Positions 8,407 to 15,530 of a stretch of DNA of 36,141 nucleotides are shown here, in pieces. The translations under genes were made by a program, and so were the position numbers. How positions within the stretch are numbered: the stretch's first letter is position 1; the number at the start of each line of letters is the position of its first letter. The notes beneath the pieces are model-generated. The model saw only the letters and a list, made by a program, of their open reading frames with translations. It searched no databases and was not told where the DNA came from. The stretch is from assembly GCA_030605085.1 (NCBI GenBank), contig JAUWBH010000042.1, forward strand, positions 1-36,141, written 5' to 3'. This DNA comes from Promethearchaeota archaeon. Lineage in GTDB: Archaea; Asgardarchaeota; Lokiarchaeia; Sigynarchaeales; SOKP01.

Positions 8407-8946
8407 TTGGTCTATAATATACAAGAAGATATTGATGAAATTATAAATCGCCTTAAGAGAGAAAATATTTCTTTTAAGGATAAAATAATTTTGGTAACTG
8501 GGGGCGCTGGTTTTCTTGGTTCGTGGGTTTGTGATGTGTTAATCAAACAAGGCGCGTATTGTATCTGTTTAGATAATTTGTCTTCTGGCAGATTAGAAAA
8601 TATTACACATTTAATGGAAAGAGATAATTTTCGTTTCATTAATCACGATATTTCTCAACCAATCTTCTTTGGATTAACTCATCATCCGAACGGTATATGT
8701 ATAGGTGATATCAAGAAGATTAATATCGTTATGCACATGGCAAGTAGAGCGTCTCCCTTTGAATTTCAACAATACCCAATTTCAATTCTAAAAAGTAATA
8801 CACTTGGAACTATGAATGCATTGGGAATAGCTAAAGCTCACAATTCTTTATTTCTTTATACCAGCACATCAGAGATATATGGAGATCCTCCAAAAGAAGC
8901 TGTCCCAACGCCAGAGACCTATTTTGGACATGTAAATCTTGTTTAA
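8407..8946 (+). CDS. UDP-glucuronate decarboxylase-like epimerase, 5' part (frame broken)
   Basis: N-terminal half of an extended short-chain dehydrogenase (NAD-dependent epimerase/dehydratase), closest by memory to UDP-glucuronic acid decarboxylase (UXS). After about 20 extra residues comes the NAD-binding strand and loop VTGGAGFLGSWV (GxxGxxG), then LDNLSSGRLENI, MASRASPFEFQQYPISILK and the catalytic-Ser region YTSTSEIYGDP. It reaches PTPETYFGHVN at residue 177 and then reads only LV before a stop. In the family the next residues are P-I/V-GPRSCYDE, which are found 31 nt further on in another frame (8969 onward). No ATG is available; the frame starts at TTG 8407. Alone, this part lacks the catalytic YxxxK and would be inactive. 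It belongs to one gene with the next entry, either through splicing or as a recently broken gene. Confidence 0.8.
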   Translation: MVYNIQEDIDEIINRLKRENISFKDKIILVTGGAGFLGSWVCDVLIKQGAYCICLDNLSSGRLENITHLMERDNFRFINHDISQPIFFGLTHHPNGICIGDIKKINIVMHMASRASPFEFQQYPISILKSNTLGTMNALGIAKAHNSLFLYTSTSEIYGDPPKEAVPTPETYFGHVNLV

Positions 8947-8966
8947 GACTTCCTACAAGAGCGAAC
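8936..8966 (+). other. 31-nt frame-breaking insertion, candidate BHB-type mRNA intron
   Basis: Deleting exactly 31 nt joins FGHVN to PVGPRSCYDESK, the uninterrupted family sequence; the equivalent windows are 8936-8966, 8937-8967 and 8938-8968. TCTTGT (8937-8942) pairs with ACAAGA (8955-8960) around a 12-nt loop. A three-base AAA bulge lies just 5' (8934-8936). The standard cut after the second bulge base falls at 8935/8936, one of the three frame-restoring junctions. The central helix is weak (TGT with GCG, two wobbles), and an alternative fold pairs ATGT with ACAT. The motif is therefore relaxed, not canonical. Confidence 0.5.
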
Positions 8967-9520
8967 ATCCAGTAGGTCCTAGGAGCTGTTACGACGAATC
9001 AAAAAGGGCTGGAGAAGCTTTCATTAAAGCATATGAACTTGAACATAGCCTTAGAACTAAAATTATTAGAATTTTCAATACATCTGGACCGAGAATACGA
9101 TATGGTCCCGAATTTGGACGAGTGATTCCAAATTTTGTCCATCAGGCCTTAAACGACGAAAATATAACTGTATTTGGTGATGGATCTCAAACTCGGTCGT
9201 TTACTTACGTAGTGGATGAAATCGAGGGAATTTTGAAAATAGTTTATAAATACGAGGCAATTGGAGAAGTGATTAATTTAGGGAACAATAAAGTATTTAC
9301 GATCTTAGAATTAGCAAATATAATAAAAGAATTAACAAATTCTAATTCAAGAATAATTTTCAAACCATTACCTATTGACGACCCTATACATCGGTGTCCA
9401 GTGCTTGATAAGGCAAAAAAGATCTTAAATTGGCAACCCTCAACATCATTAAAAGAGGGATTAAAAAAAACAATTGCATGGTTTAAAGATCGTGAGCGAA
9501 AAGGAAAAGAGTCAAGATAA
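8939..9520 (+). CDS. UDP-glucuronate decarboxylase-like epimerase, 3' part
   Basis: C-terminal half of the same enzyme. Authentic coding begins at 8969 with PVGPRSCYDESKRAGEAF, containing the catalytic YxxxK. RIFNTSGPRIRYGPEFGRVIPNFV, the sugar-nucleotide-binding segment ITVFGDGSQTRSFTYVVDEIEG and the C-terminal KPLPIDDPIHRCPVLDKAKKILNWQPSTSLKEGL follow, all typical of UXS/epimerases. The bases before 8969 in this frame are not family-like, and the ATG-less start at 8939 is an artefact of the insertion. Joined to the first part, the protein would be 360 residues with an intact Ser/Thr-Tyr-Lys triad. The product would be UDP-xylose or a related sugar nucleotide for glycan synthesis. It overlaps the following membrane-protein gene by about 29 bases, suggesting cotranscription. 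Confidence 0.8.
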   Translation: MFKTSYKSEHPVGPRSCYDESKRAGEAFIKAYELEHSLRTKIIRIFNTSGPRIRYGPEFGRVIPNFVHQALNDENITVFGDGSQTRSFTYVVDEIEGILKIVYKYEAIGEVINLGNNKVFTILELANIIKELTNSNSRIIFKPLPIDDPIHRCPVLDKAKKILNWQPSTSLKEGLKKTIAWFKDRERKGKESR

Positions 9521-10031
9521 AGTAGAAATTGAGAAAAATTTCAAACAGATTCAAAAGCTAATTACGGTTTTTCTCCTTATAGGAATTATTGTGGTTTCTG
9601 GATTTGTCGTTTATTATTTTTTGACCCGAGAGCCTCCTCACGTTAGTTTTGGGATTTTAAATGAAAATAAAAAGGCAGAAGATTACCCAACGCAAGTGAC
9701 AGTTTTCGAAGATATTGATTTTTATGTGACTGTGGATAATTATTTAGACCGTCCATTCACTTTTGAGCTTGAAGTCTCTAAGGGTGACGAAGACACTAAG
9801 TTAAGTTCTAAAGGTGCTGAACACACAGAAAAGAATTTCACTACTGATGAAGAAACTTTAAAGGTAAACGAAGAATGGATGTCAGAGGAGTTAACTATTT
9901 CTTTTACGGAAGCGGGAGATGATCAATTATTAATTGTAGAATTATACGAAATTCAAGAAGATGGTGGGAAGGAATTTTGGGATATTTTATATCTACGAAT
10001 AGATGTTGAGGAAGAAGAAGAAGAAGATTAA
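9492..10031 (+). CDS. Membrane-anchored DUF1616-like surface protein
   Basis: About 180 residues: a short charged N-terminus, one membrane segment (LITVFLLIGIIVVSGFVVYYFL), then an outside domain that begins PHVSFGILNENKKAEDYPTQ and has VTVFEDIDFYVTVDNYLDRPF. That pattern matches the extracellular part of archaeal DUF1616 proteins, beta-rich domains found near glycan-synthesis genes. The tail is extremely acidic (runs of Glu ending EEEEED). I prefer the GTG at 9492, which gives VSEKEKSQ and a 29-base overlap with the epimerase gene; a TTG at 9474 is the longer alternative. The link with the upstream sugar-nucleotide enzyme suggests a cell-envelope role. Its stop codon overlaps that of tldE on the other strand. 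Confidence 0.7.
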   Translation: MSEKEKSQDKVEIEKNFKQIQKLITVFLLIGIIVVSGFVVYYFLTREPPHVSFGILNENKKAEDYPTQVTVFEDIDFYVTVDNYLDRPFTFELEVSKGDEDTKLSSKGAEHTEKNFTTDEETLKVNEEWMSEELTISFTEAGDDQLLIVELYEIQEDGGKEFWDILYLRIDVEEEEEED

Positions 10032-11398
10032 TGCGCGCTACCAATAATTTGGACATCCCCTATCTTTACATATGGAGCTTGCATTGCCCTATATGTTTTA
10101 AATTCTTTAGAAATAGCCTCAATTCTATGAAATAAGTCCAATAGATTTATTCCAATCATAGTTTCGTTTAAGCCCTCCTTTATTTCTCCGTTTTTGATTA
10201 CATTTCCGTGTAATATCAATCCTGAAAAGTCCCCTGTGGCCATATTAGGGCTGTCAGCAGTGTAATCTAATAAGATTCCCTCTTTAACATCTTCTATGAG
10301 CTCTTCTTTCATATATTTTCCAGGTTTTAAAATAAAATTAGAAGTACCGATAGTTGGAATTGAGCTGTAGGAACTCCGAGAAGCGTTCCCTGTACTCTCA
10401 ATACCTTCTTTTGCGGCAGAATAGCTGTTATGCAATAATCCGGATTTAAGAAATTTACCAGATTCAATAATTTTCTTATTTCTACATGGAACCCCTTCCC
10501 CATCAAAAATGGATGATCCCACTGCGTTATCTATTAAAGCATTATCTTCAATATTTAAGAATTGAGAGCCAATAATTTTTTCTCTTTTACCAATTAAGAA
10601 GCATCTCTTATATTGGAAGGTTTCCGCATTAATAGCTGATGAAATTGGTTTTAAAATTAAATTTATCGTACCTTTCGGCGTTAAAATTAAAGGAGCTTTC
10701 ATATTCTTTATCTTCTTTCTATTTAAATTCCTTTTAGCATCTTTTAACGCGTTTTTAGCAATTTCAATAGCATTAATATTTTTTATGCTTCTTTCAATTT
10801 GTTCATCAAAACCAAACGAGGTCTCTCCTTTATCTTTAACAATAATATTTGAAGAAATAGAACAATATGTCTCTTTACCATTAATTTCTAAACCATTAGA
10901 GTTAAAAATAAATCTTTTAGAATAATTTGACAAAAAATCCGCCGATTGTGAAATAGCCAATTCGTCCTCCCTACATATTTTAATTAAATCCTCAACATAT
11001 TTTATAGAATCTTCTAACTTTAAATTTTTAGTATTATCATCGCATAAACTTTTTACATCTGGGTATTTATCGTAAGGAAATGGTAAATTTTTAAAATCAG
11101 GGTCGGCTGTTCCTGCTTTCATCATTTTAATGGACATTTTAATTACATTTTCTATTGATTTTTTTGTTAAATTATTCGTATAAGCAAATCCTAGCGAACC
11201 CCGTTTATCAATTGCCCTAATAGAAAAACCAAGATCTTCTCCAATTTCACTATTTTTAACCGAATTTTCTTCAACTTCAATGTTAATATATTCGTTCATT
11301 CCAAAAAAAACTTCTGCACATTTTAGACTTGTATCTTGTTGTTCGGCATATTTTAAACTATTTTTAGCTAATGTAAAAAAATCGTAATCGCTATTCAT
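10028..11398 (-). CDS. pmbA: TldE/PmbA-family protein (non-catalytic partner of TldD)
   Basis: A 456-residue TldD/PmbA family protein lacking the HExxxH zinc motif, hence the TldE (PmbA) subunit. In the TldD-TldE heterodimer TldD carries zinc and TldE shapes the chamber; the complex cleaves unfolded peptides and removes the microcin B17 leader. Family hallmarks are AEVFFGMNEYINIEVEEN at the start, RAIDKRGSLGFAYTN, VGSSIFDGEGVPCRNKKIIESG near residue 300, and the C-terminal TGDFSGLILHGNVIKNGEI. The start is the ATG at 11398 (minus). In most archaea tldD and tldE are adjacent. Here they lie on the same strand but more than 5 kb apart, with the peptide/radical SAM cassette between them. Confidence 0.92.
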   Translation of the reverse strand: MNSDYDFFTLAKNSLKYAEQQDTSLKCAEVFFGMNEYINIEVEENSVKNSEIGEDLGFSIRAIDKRGSLGFAYTNNLTKKSIENVIKMSIKMMKAGTADPDFKNLPFPYDKYPDVKSLCDDNTKNLKLEDSIKYVEDLIKICREDELAISQSADFLSNYSKRFIFNSNGLEINGKETYCSISSNIIVKDKGETSFGFDEQIERSIKNINAIEIAKNALKDAKRNLNRKKIKNMKAPLILTPKGTINLILKPISSAINAETFQYKRCFLIGKREKIIGSQFLNIEDNALIDNAVGSSIFDGEGVPCRNKKIIESGKFLKSGLLHNSYSAAKEGIESTGNASRSSYSSIPTIGTSNFILKPGKYMKEELIEDVKEGILLDYTADSPNMATGDFSGLILHGNVIKNGEIKEGLNETMIGINLLDLFHRIEAISKEFKTYRAMQAPYVKIGDVQIIGSAH

Positions 11399-11628
11399 TT
11401 AATTTGAACCTCAATAGGTACATCTTTTATTAAAATAAAATGATTTTTAAAAATATCAATATCAAAATTTTATAATACTCTAAAATAACATAAAGAATTA
11501 ATTAATTCTTTTTTTTTTGGATTTTCAAGAAAATATTAATAAAATACTAATTTAGTGTTAAAATTCAACATAATGTATTGAATTAAAATTAGTTATATAT
11601 ATACTAGAGATACATTTTAATGATTGCC

Positions 11629-11647
11629 GGAAAAATTGAATTTTTCC
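11629..11647. terminator. Stem-loop between peptide gene 2 and tldE
   Basis: GGAAAAATT and AATTTTTCC form a perfect nine-base inverted repeat around a single base. It lies about 45 bases past the stop of peptide gene 2 and 230 bases before the start of tldE on the same (minus) strand. It may end or attenuate the peptide transcript, or bind a regulator. A TATA-like ATATATATAC tract (11595-11604) just beyond could serve tldE. Confidence 0.4.
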
Positions 11648-11692
11648 TTCTACGCTAATACTAATTAAATCGTTAAATATTATTTTTATCTT

Positions 11693-11839
11693 TCAGACTT
11701 TATCTTCATTACACATGTTTGCGTGCCGAGTAAAACAAAATCCAAAGTTAATTCCTCTAAAGGCTTCCTCTTCAGTCATTTCGGTTTCTTCTGGAACCTT
11801 AATTACAAATTCTGTTTCAGTTCTTTTATATTCCTCCAT
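11693..11839 (-). CDS. Small peptide 2, candidate RiPP precursor
   Basis: A 48-codon ORF starting at ATG 11837-11839 (minus) and ending TGA at 11693-11695. A GAGG ribosome-binding site precedes the start. The protein begins MEEYKRTETEFVIKVPEE and continues TEMTEEEAFRGIN, with the C-terminal end GFCFTRHANMCNEDKV. It matches peptide 1 at 29 of the first 31 residues but only 7 of the last 17; among those kept are G33, C35, N41 and C43. A conserved leader with a variable core and a fixed C-x7-C pair is what precursor families of radical SAM peptides look like. Its upstream neighbour is a decayed fragment of a radical SAM maturase, so the intact enzyme at 13997-15262 would have to act in trans. 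Function is inferred from context; no known peptide family was recognised. Confidence 0.68.
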   Translation of the reverse strand: MEEYKRTETEFVIKVPEETEMTEEEAFRGINFGFCFTRHANMCNEDKV

Positions 11840-11911
11840 AAAGTCGCCTCTTTTTTTAATTTAGATTAAAATAATTCAATTTTATTATGAGTTCTTTTGG
11901 TATTTAAATAT

Positions 11912-12096
11912 TTAAATTTTATCGTGTAATAAAGTTTCGTGGACAAGCCTTTCGTAGAAAGATCTTTTTATTTTGGTGCTACTCCCCTTGTCTTATATCT
12001 AGCATCTTTTTCTATGATCAGAGAGTAGAGCACATCCAACTAAACAATTATATTTAAGGGGACATTTTTTACATTGTTCTATATCATAAACCTTTA
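11912..12096 (-). pseudogene. Decayed C-terminal remnant of a second radical SAM/SPASM maturase
   Basis: On the minus strand this stretch reads EQCKKCPLKYNC..GC, HRKRC, then stop codons, then KIKRSFYERLVHET. The intact maturase has QQCKKCDLKYICSGGC, HKKRC and KIKRYFYERLIHET. The CxxCx5Cx3C SPASM spacing is kept, but two in-frame stops (TAG, TAA) follow the last Cys and the N-terminal 370 or so residues are gone. The fragment stands to peptide 2 as the intact enzyme stands to peptide 1, so a maturase-plus-peptide unit was duplicated and one enzyme copy then lost. The sulfatase gene starts just beyond the remnant on the other strand. Confidence 0.8.
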
Positions 12097-12159
12097 TACA
12101 TCAATATAATTTATACTCTATTATCTATTATCTTTTAAACACTTATAAATTGGTAAATT

Positions 12160-13620
12160 ATGAGTAAATTAAGAAGCAAATGTGTAATTCTTTTAACAAT
12201 AGATGCCTTAAGAAAAGAAAGTTTAAAATCATATGGTTATCATAGAAATACTGCTCCAAATCTAGAAAACCTTATTAAAAATGGTACTACTTTTTTAAAC
12301 GCATACGCAAACGGACCAGATTCACCATCATCATTTTCAGCAATCTTTTCTTCGACATTACCTTTTTTAATCGGGGGATACTCCCCTTTACCTTCTCAAA
12401 AAAAAATATTTACTGAAATTCTAAAAGAAAACGGTATTTTCACTTATGGTATACATGATAATCCCTTTTTAGGAAAGCGTTTTAATTATAATCGTGGTTT
12501 TGATATTTTTTTAGAAGGACATATAAGTGGGTTTACTAAAAACCATAATATCATCCAAAAAAAGGAACACATTAAAATCTCGCTTTTATTACATATAAAA
12601 AAAGTTGTAAATTATAAAAATATCTTAGAAAAAATAAAAAATCGTTTAATAGGTTTTAACACCATAAGAAATTGGATAATATTCAAGTTATCTGGATTAA
12701 CTAATATATTGTCTCCTTTTATTACATTTGAATATAATGCGCCTCTAATTTCAAAAAAAGTAATTAATTTTTTAAAAGAATTTGATGGAAATTTGTTTTT
12801 ATTTGCTCATTTTATGGACGTTCATAATCCTTACAATCCACCAAAAAGAAACTTATTGAGATTTAGAGAAAAGGATATTAATTTAAGAGAAAGAGATTTA
12901 CTATGCAGTAAAATCTTTTTGAATTTTAAAAAATATAAAATAGATGCTAAAATCCTAAATAATTTAATCGACTTATATGATGGAGAAATTAATTTTGTTG
13001 ATAAATATTTATTAAAAATTTTTAAGGCTATTAACTCAAGATTTAAAAACAACTGTTTAATTATTATTACCTCAGATCATGGAGAAGCTTTTTATGAGCA
13101 TGAATTACTTCATCATACGGGTAATATTTTTGATGAAATTCTAAAAGTACCTTTTTTTATGATTGATTTAGGGAAAAAACATATTGTTAGATATATTGAA
13201 GAACAAGTTCAATTAATCGACATAGCTCCAACGATATTAGATTATTTTGGATTAGAAATCCCTAAATTTTTTCGGGGAATGAGCCTCTTACCTTTACTTG
13301 AAGGTAAATCGATAAAAAGAGATGAATTTATCATTGCTGAAGCTTATCAAAAAAATGGTGAGATAAGGAGAAATGAGAAGGATGGATTTAAATTAATATC
13401 AATAAGAAAGCATAATTGGAAATATATATTTGATGAAGAATTAAATAAAGAATATATATTTGACTTGAAAAGCGACCCATACGAGAGAATTAATTTATTA
13501 AAAGAAAATGATTCAATGTTAAGAAAGTTTAGGAATGTTTTGGGGCAGCATCTTCTAAAAATCTTTGATTCTACTGAAAAATCGAAAATATTAGATATAA
13601 TTCATAAAATTGATAAATGA
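12160..13620 (+). CDS. Sulfatase / alkaline phosphatase-superfamily hydrolase
   Basis: A 486-residue arylsulfatase-like enzyme without signal peptide or membrane segment. Metal-binding D15 lies in LLTIDALRKESLKSYGY. TAPNLENLIKNGTTFLNAYA leads to SPSSFSAIFSS at 55-65, where the nucleophile position is Ser55 in S-P-S-S rather than C/S-x-P-x-R. The second metal site is SDHGEAFYEHELLHHTG near 305-320, and the end has the family's NWKYIFD..YIFDLKSDPYERINLL. With Ser it would need an anaerobic sulfatase-maturing radical SAM enzyme to make formylglycine, or it may instead be a phosphodiesterase or phosphoglycerol-transferase-like enzyme. It lies between the two copies of the peptide cassette in the opposite direction. 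The SPASM radical SAM family does include sulfatase-maturing enzymes, so a functional link to the neighbour is possible but unproven. Confidence 0.85.
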   Translation: MSKLRSKCVILLTIDALRKESLKSYGYHRNTAPNLENLIKNGTTFLNAYANGPDSPSSFSAIFSSTLPFLIGGYSPLPSQKKIFTEILKENGIFTYGIHDNPFLGKRFNYNRGFDIFLEGHISGFTKNHNIIQKKEHIKISLLLHIKKVVNYKNILEKIKNRLIGFNTIRNWIIFKLSGLTNILSPFITFEYNAPLISKKVINFLKEFDGNLFLFAHFMDVHNPYNPPKRNLLRFREKDINLRERDLLCSKIFLNFKKYKIDAKILNNLIDLYDGEINFVDKYLLKIFKAINSRFKNNCLIIITSDHGEAFYEHELLHHTGNIFDEILKVPFFMIDLGKKHIVRYIEEQVQLIDIAPTILDYFGLEIPKFFRGMSLLPLLEGKSIKRDEFIIAEAYQKNGEIRRNEKDGFKLISIRKHNWKYIFDEELNKEYIFDLKSDPYERINLLKENDSMLRKFRNVLGQHLLKIFDSTEKSKILDIIHKIDK

Positions 13621-13766
13621 ATTTTATTTTAATTTGAACATTCAAGTAGGCGATAGAATTATTTAATATCGAACTCTAAGATTAAATAACTATATGAATT
13701 TTAATAATTCATAAGATGGACTATATTTTTTAAATCTCAATTATTTTTTAAAATTTGTATTAAATC

Positions 13767-13913
13767 TTATACTTTGGTTTCAGAACATAGATTGTGTACC
13801 TTTATATAACACATTCCAATGTTAATTCCTCTGAAAGCTTCTTCTTCAGTCATTTCGGTTTTTTCTGGAACCATAATTACAAATTCTGTTTCAGTTCTTT
13901 TATATTCTTCCAT
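13767..13913 (-). CDS. Small peptide 1, candidate RiPP precursor
   Basis: A 48-codon ORF from ATG 13911-13913 (minus) to TAA at 13767-13769. It begins MEEYKRTETEFVIMVPEK, continues TEMTEEEAFRGIN and ends IGMCYIKVHNLCSETKV. Only residues 14 and 18 differ from peptide 2 within the first 31, against ten differences in the last 17. C35 and C43 are kept at the same spacing. The start lies 83 bases after the stop of the radical SAM enzyme on the same strand, so the two are probably cotranscribed. The acidic, amphipathic N-terminal part would be the leader bound by the enzyme's RRE-like domain, and the Cys pair the modified core, for example a thioether crosslink. Modification and product are inference. 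It could alternatively be a small regulatory or accessory protein of the enzyme. Confidence 0.72.
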   Translation of the reverse strand: MEEYKRTETEFVIMVPEKTEMTEEEAFRGINIGMCYIKVHNLCSETKV

Positions 13914-13996
13914 AAATTCGCCTTTTTTTTTAATTTAGATGAAATTAATATTAAACATTTAAGAGTTTTTCTAATGTTAAAAATCTAGATTTCATT

Positions 13997-15262
13997 TTAT
14001 AAAAAAGTTTCGTGGATAAGCCTTTCGTAAAAATATCTTTTTATTTTACTATTCTCTTCTAAATCGGTAGAACATCGCTTTTTATGTTCAAAGAATAATA
14101 TACATCCCCCAGAACAGATATATTTCAGATCACATTTTTTACATTGTTGATAATTATCAACACTTAATCTTGAATATTTTTCTAGCGTTCGATGATGCCA
14201 ATCAATTAATTTATCATCTATTATATGCCCTGTAGGTTCAGAGAAAACACAAGGTTTAAGTCCACCTCTAGAGGTTATTGAAATTGAAGTTCCGATTCCG
14301 CATCGTGTTCTACGTACATTTCTCTTGAAAATTTTGGGAATTTTCCATCCTAAATTCCAAATCTCAATTAAAACATCTCTTAACTTATCAAATACTTCTC
14401 TAAATGTAATAGAATATTTACCTTTATTTCTTCCCCTTGTAATAGTAGGAGTAAGTATTAGACCGACTTTTTTATCTGGATCGTGTTTGATTAGGAATTC
14501 TTTTAAATTGGACGCTATTGAATCTATGTTTTGTGGCATAAGACACACCCCAATTCGAAGAGGTTTATCAAATTTATATATTGTTTTAAAAGCTTCTAAA
14601 ACTTTAGCAAATGCAGCTGGACCACGTATTTTATCATGGACTTCTGGTGTAAATCCATCAAAGCTAAATTGTACATAATCCAAACATTCGCATAACTTTT
14701 CCCATCCAAATTTTCCTCCGTTTGTTGTCCCATTTGAAAATAGCACACTTTCATGCCCTTGATACCTTATTTTTTTTAAAATTGTTAATAAATCAGGATA
14801 AAGCGTAGGCTCCCCACCAGTTAAAGTAACTGAACCATTGGAAACAAACGAAGAATATTGGTTTATAATATTTAACCATTGTTCAGTTGTGAGTTCATCC
14901 TCAAATGTATTTCCCGAATCAGCATAACAATGAACACATTTTAAATTACATCGATTAGTTAAATTAAGTACAAGTTCAGGTGGAACATAAGTTATTTCAG
15001 CTGAAATATCATTTGCGTAAAAATGAGCTTGCTCAATTTTTGAAAGAACTGAATAAACTTCTTTTTCTTGACATTTATCCAACACAGTTCCAAGACTATT
15101 CTCCTTTATTAATTCTTTGAAAACAGTAAATTCCTCGTTAGATAAAACCATCCAGGTGGGTCTATTTGGTATAATAAGTAGGTTATGTTCTTTAATTTTA
15201 TGAGTTGTGAATTCTTTTGCAACTTCAATCATCGAGTCTAAATTATACCTTTTTTCTCGCAT
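13997..15262 (-). CDS. Radical SAM/SPASM peptide maturase with RRE-like N-terminal domain
   Basis: A 421-residue radical SAM enzyme with three parts. Residues about 25-85 (HNLLIIPNRPTWMVLSNEEF, then FKELIKENSLGTVLD) have the strand-helix pattern of PqqD/RRE precursor-recognition domains. The core has the cluster motif C105-x3-C109-x2-C112 (NRCNLKCVHCY), the SAM-binding TGGEPTLYPD (148-157) and VQFSFDG near 197. The C-terminal SPASM domain binds auxiliary clusters through C321, C338, C374, C377, C383, C387 and C397, with the signature C-x2-C-x5-C-x3-C intact. This architecture is that of PqqE, sactipeptide and ranthipeptide synthases, as well as sulfatase maturases, though the latter lack the RRE. 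The peptide gene follows at 83 bases. The start is the ATG at 15262. TATA-like tracts and a palindrome lie 60-90 bases upstream. Confidence 0.92.
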   Translation of the reverse strand: MREKRYNLDSMIEVAKEFTTHKIKEHNLLIIPNRPTWMVLSNEEFTVFKELIKENSLGTVLDKCQEKEVYSVLSKIEQAHFYANDISAEITYVPPELVLNLTNRCNLKCVHCYADSGNTFEDELTTEQWLNIINQYSSFVSNGSVTLTGGEPTLYPDLLTILKKIRYQGHESVLFSNGTTNGGKFGWEKLCECLDYVQFSFDGFTPEVHDKIRGPAAFAKVLEAFKTIYKFDKPLRIGVCLMPQNIDSIASNLKEFLIKHDPDKKVGLILTPTITRGRNKGKYSITFREVFDKLRDVLIEIWNLGWKIPKIFKRNVRRTRCGIGTSISITSRGGLKPCVFSEPTGHIIDDKLIDWHHRTLEKYSRLSVDNYQQCKKCDLKYICSGGCILFFEHKKRCSTDLEENSKIKRYFYERLIHETFL

Positions 15263-15323
15263 TACTAAATGCCTCTTTATACTATAAGAATTGTTTTAAT
15301 TATGTTAAGAATCTTTCGCTATA

Positions 15324-15337
15324 TACTATATATAGTA
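15324..15337. promoter_or_regulatory. Palindrome and TATA-like tract upstream of the radical SAM gene
   Basis: TACTATATATAGTA is a perfect 14-base palindrome about 60 bases upstream of the radical SAM start. An ATATATATAA tract (15344-15353) is next to it. It may combine a TATA box with an operator for the maturase-peptide unit. The divergent LRR gene starts about 190 bases to the right, so either gene could use it. Confidence 0.4.
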
Positions 15338-15530
15338 AGTAAATATATATAAGGACTGATTTAATCCAATTTAAAAATATTTGAATTTAAAAAAAATAGT
15401 TTAATTATATACTTCACAAATCAATGAACCTTTCAATATCAAATAAGATTTTCTTTGTTGAATTTCGTTCGAAAAACTTTAATACTCTTTTTTAAATTAG
15501 TTAATTATATCGTTAGAGTGAGCGATTTTT

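Noticed and set aside
8938..8968. Sequencing error or programmed frameshift as explanation of the epimerase break
   Set aside because: A 31-nt extra segment is not a typical read error, and a +1 or -1 shift at one point would still add about ten non-family residues; only exact removal restores the family sequence.
13794..13988. 64-codon plus-strand ORF across the peptide 1 region
   Set aside because: It is the antisense shadow of the peptide gene and its upstream spacer; the minus-strand frame has a duplicate with leader/core conservation, the plus-strand frame does not.
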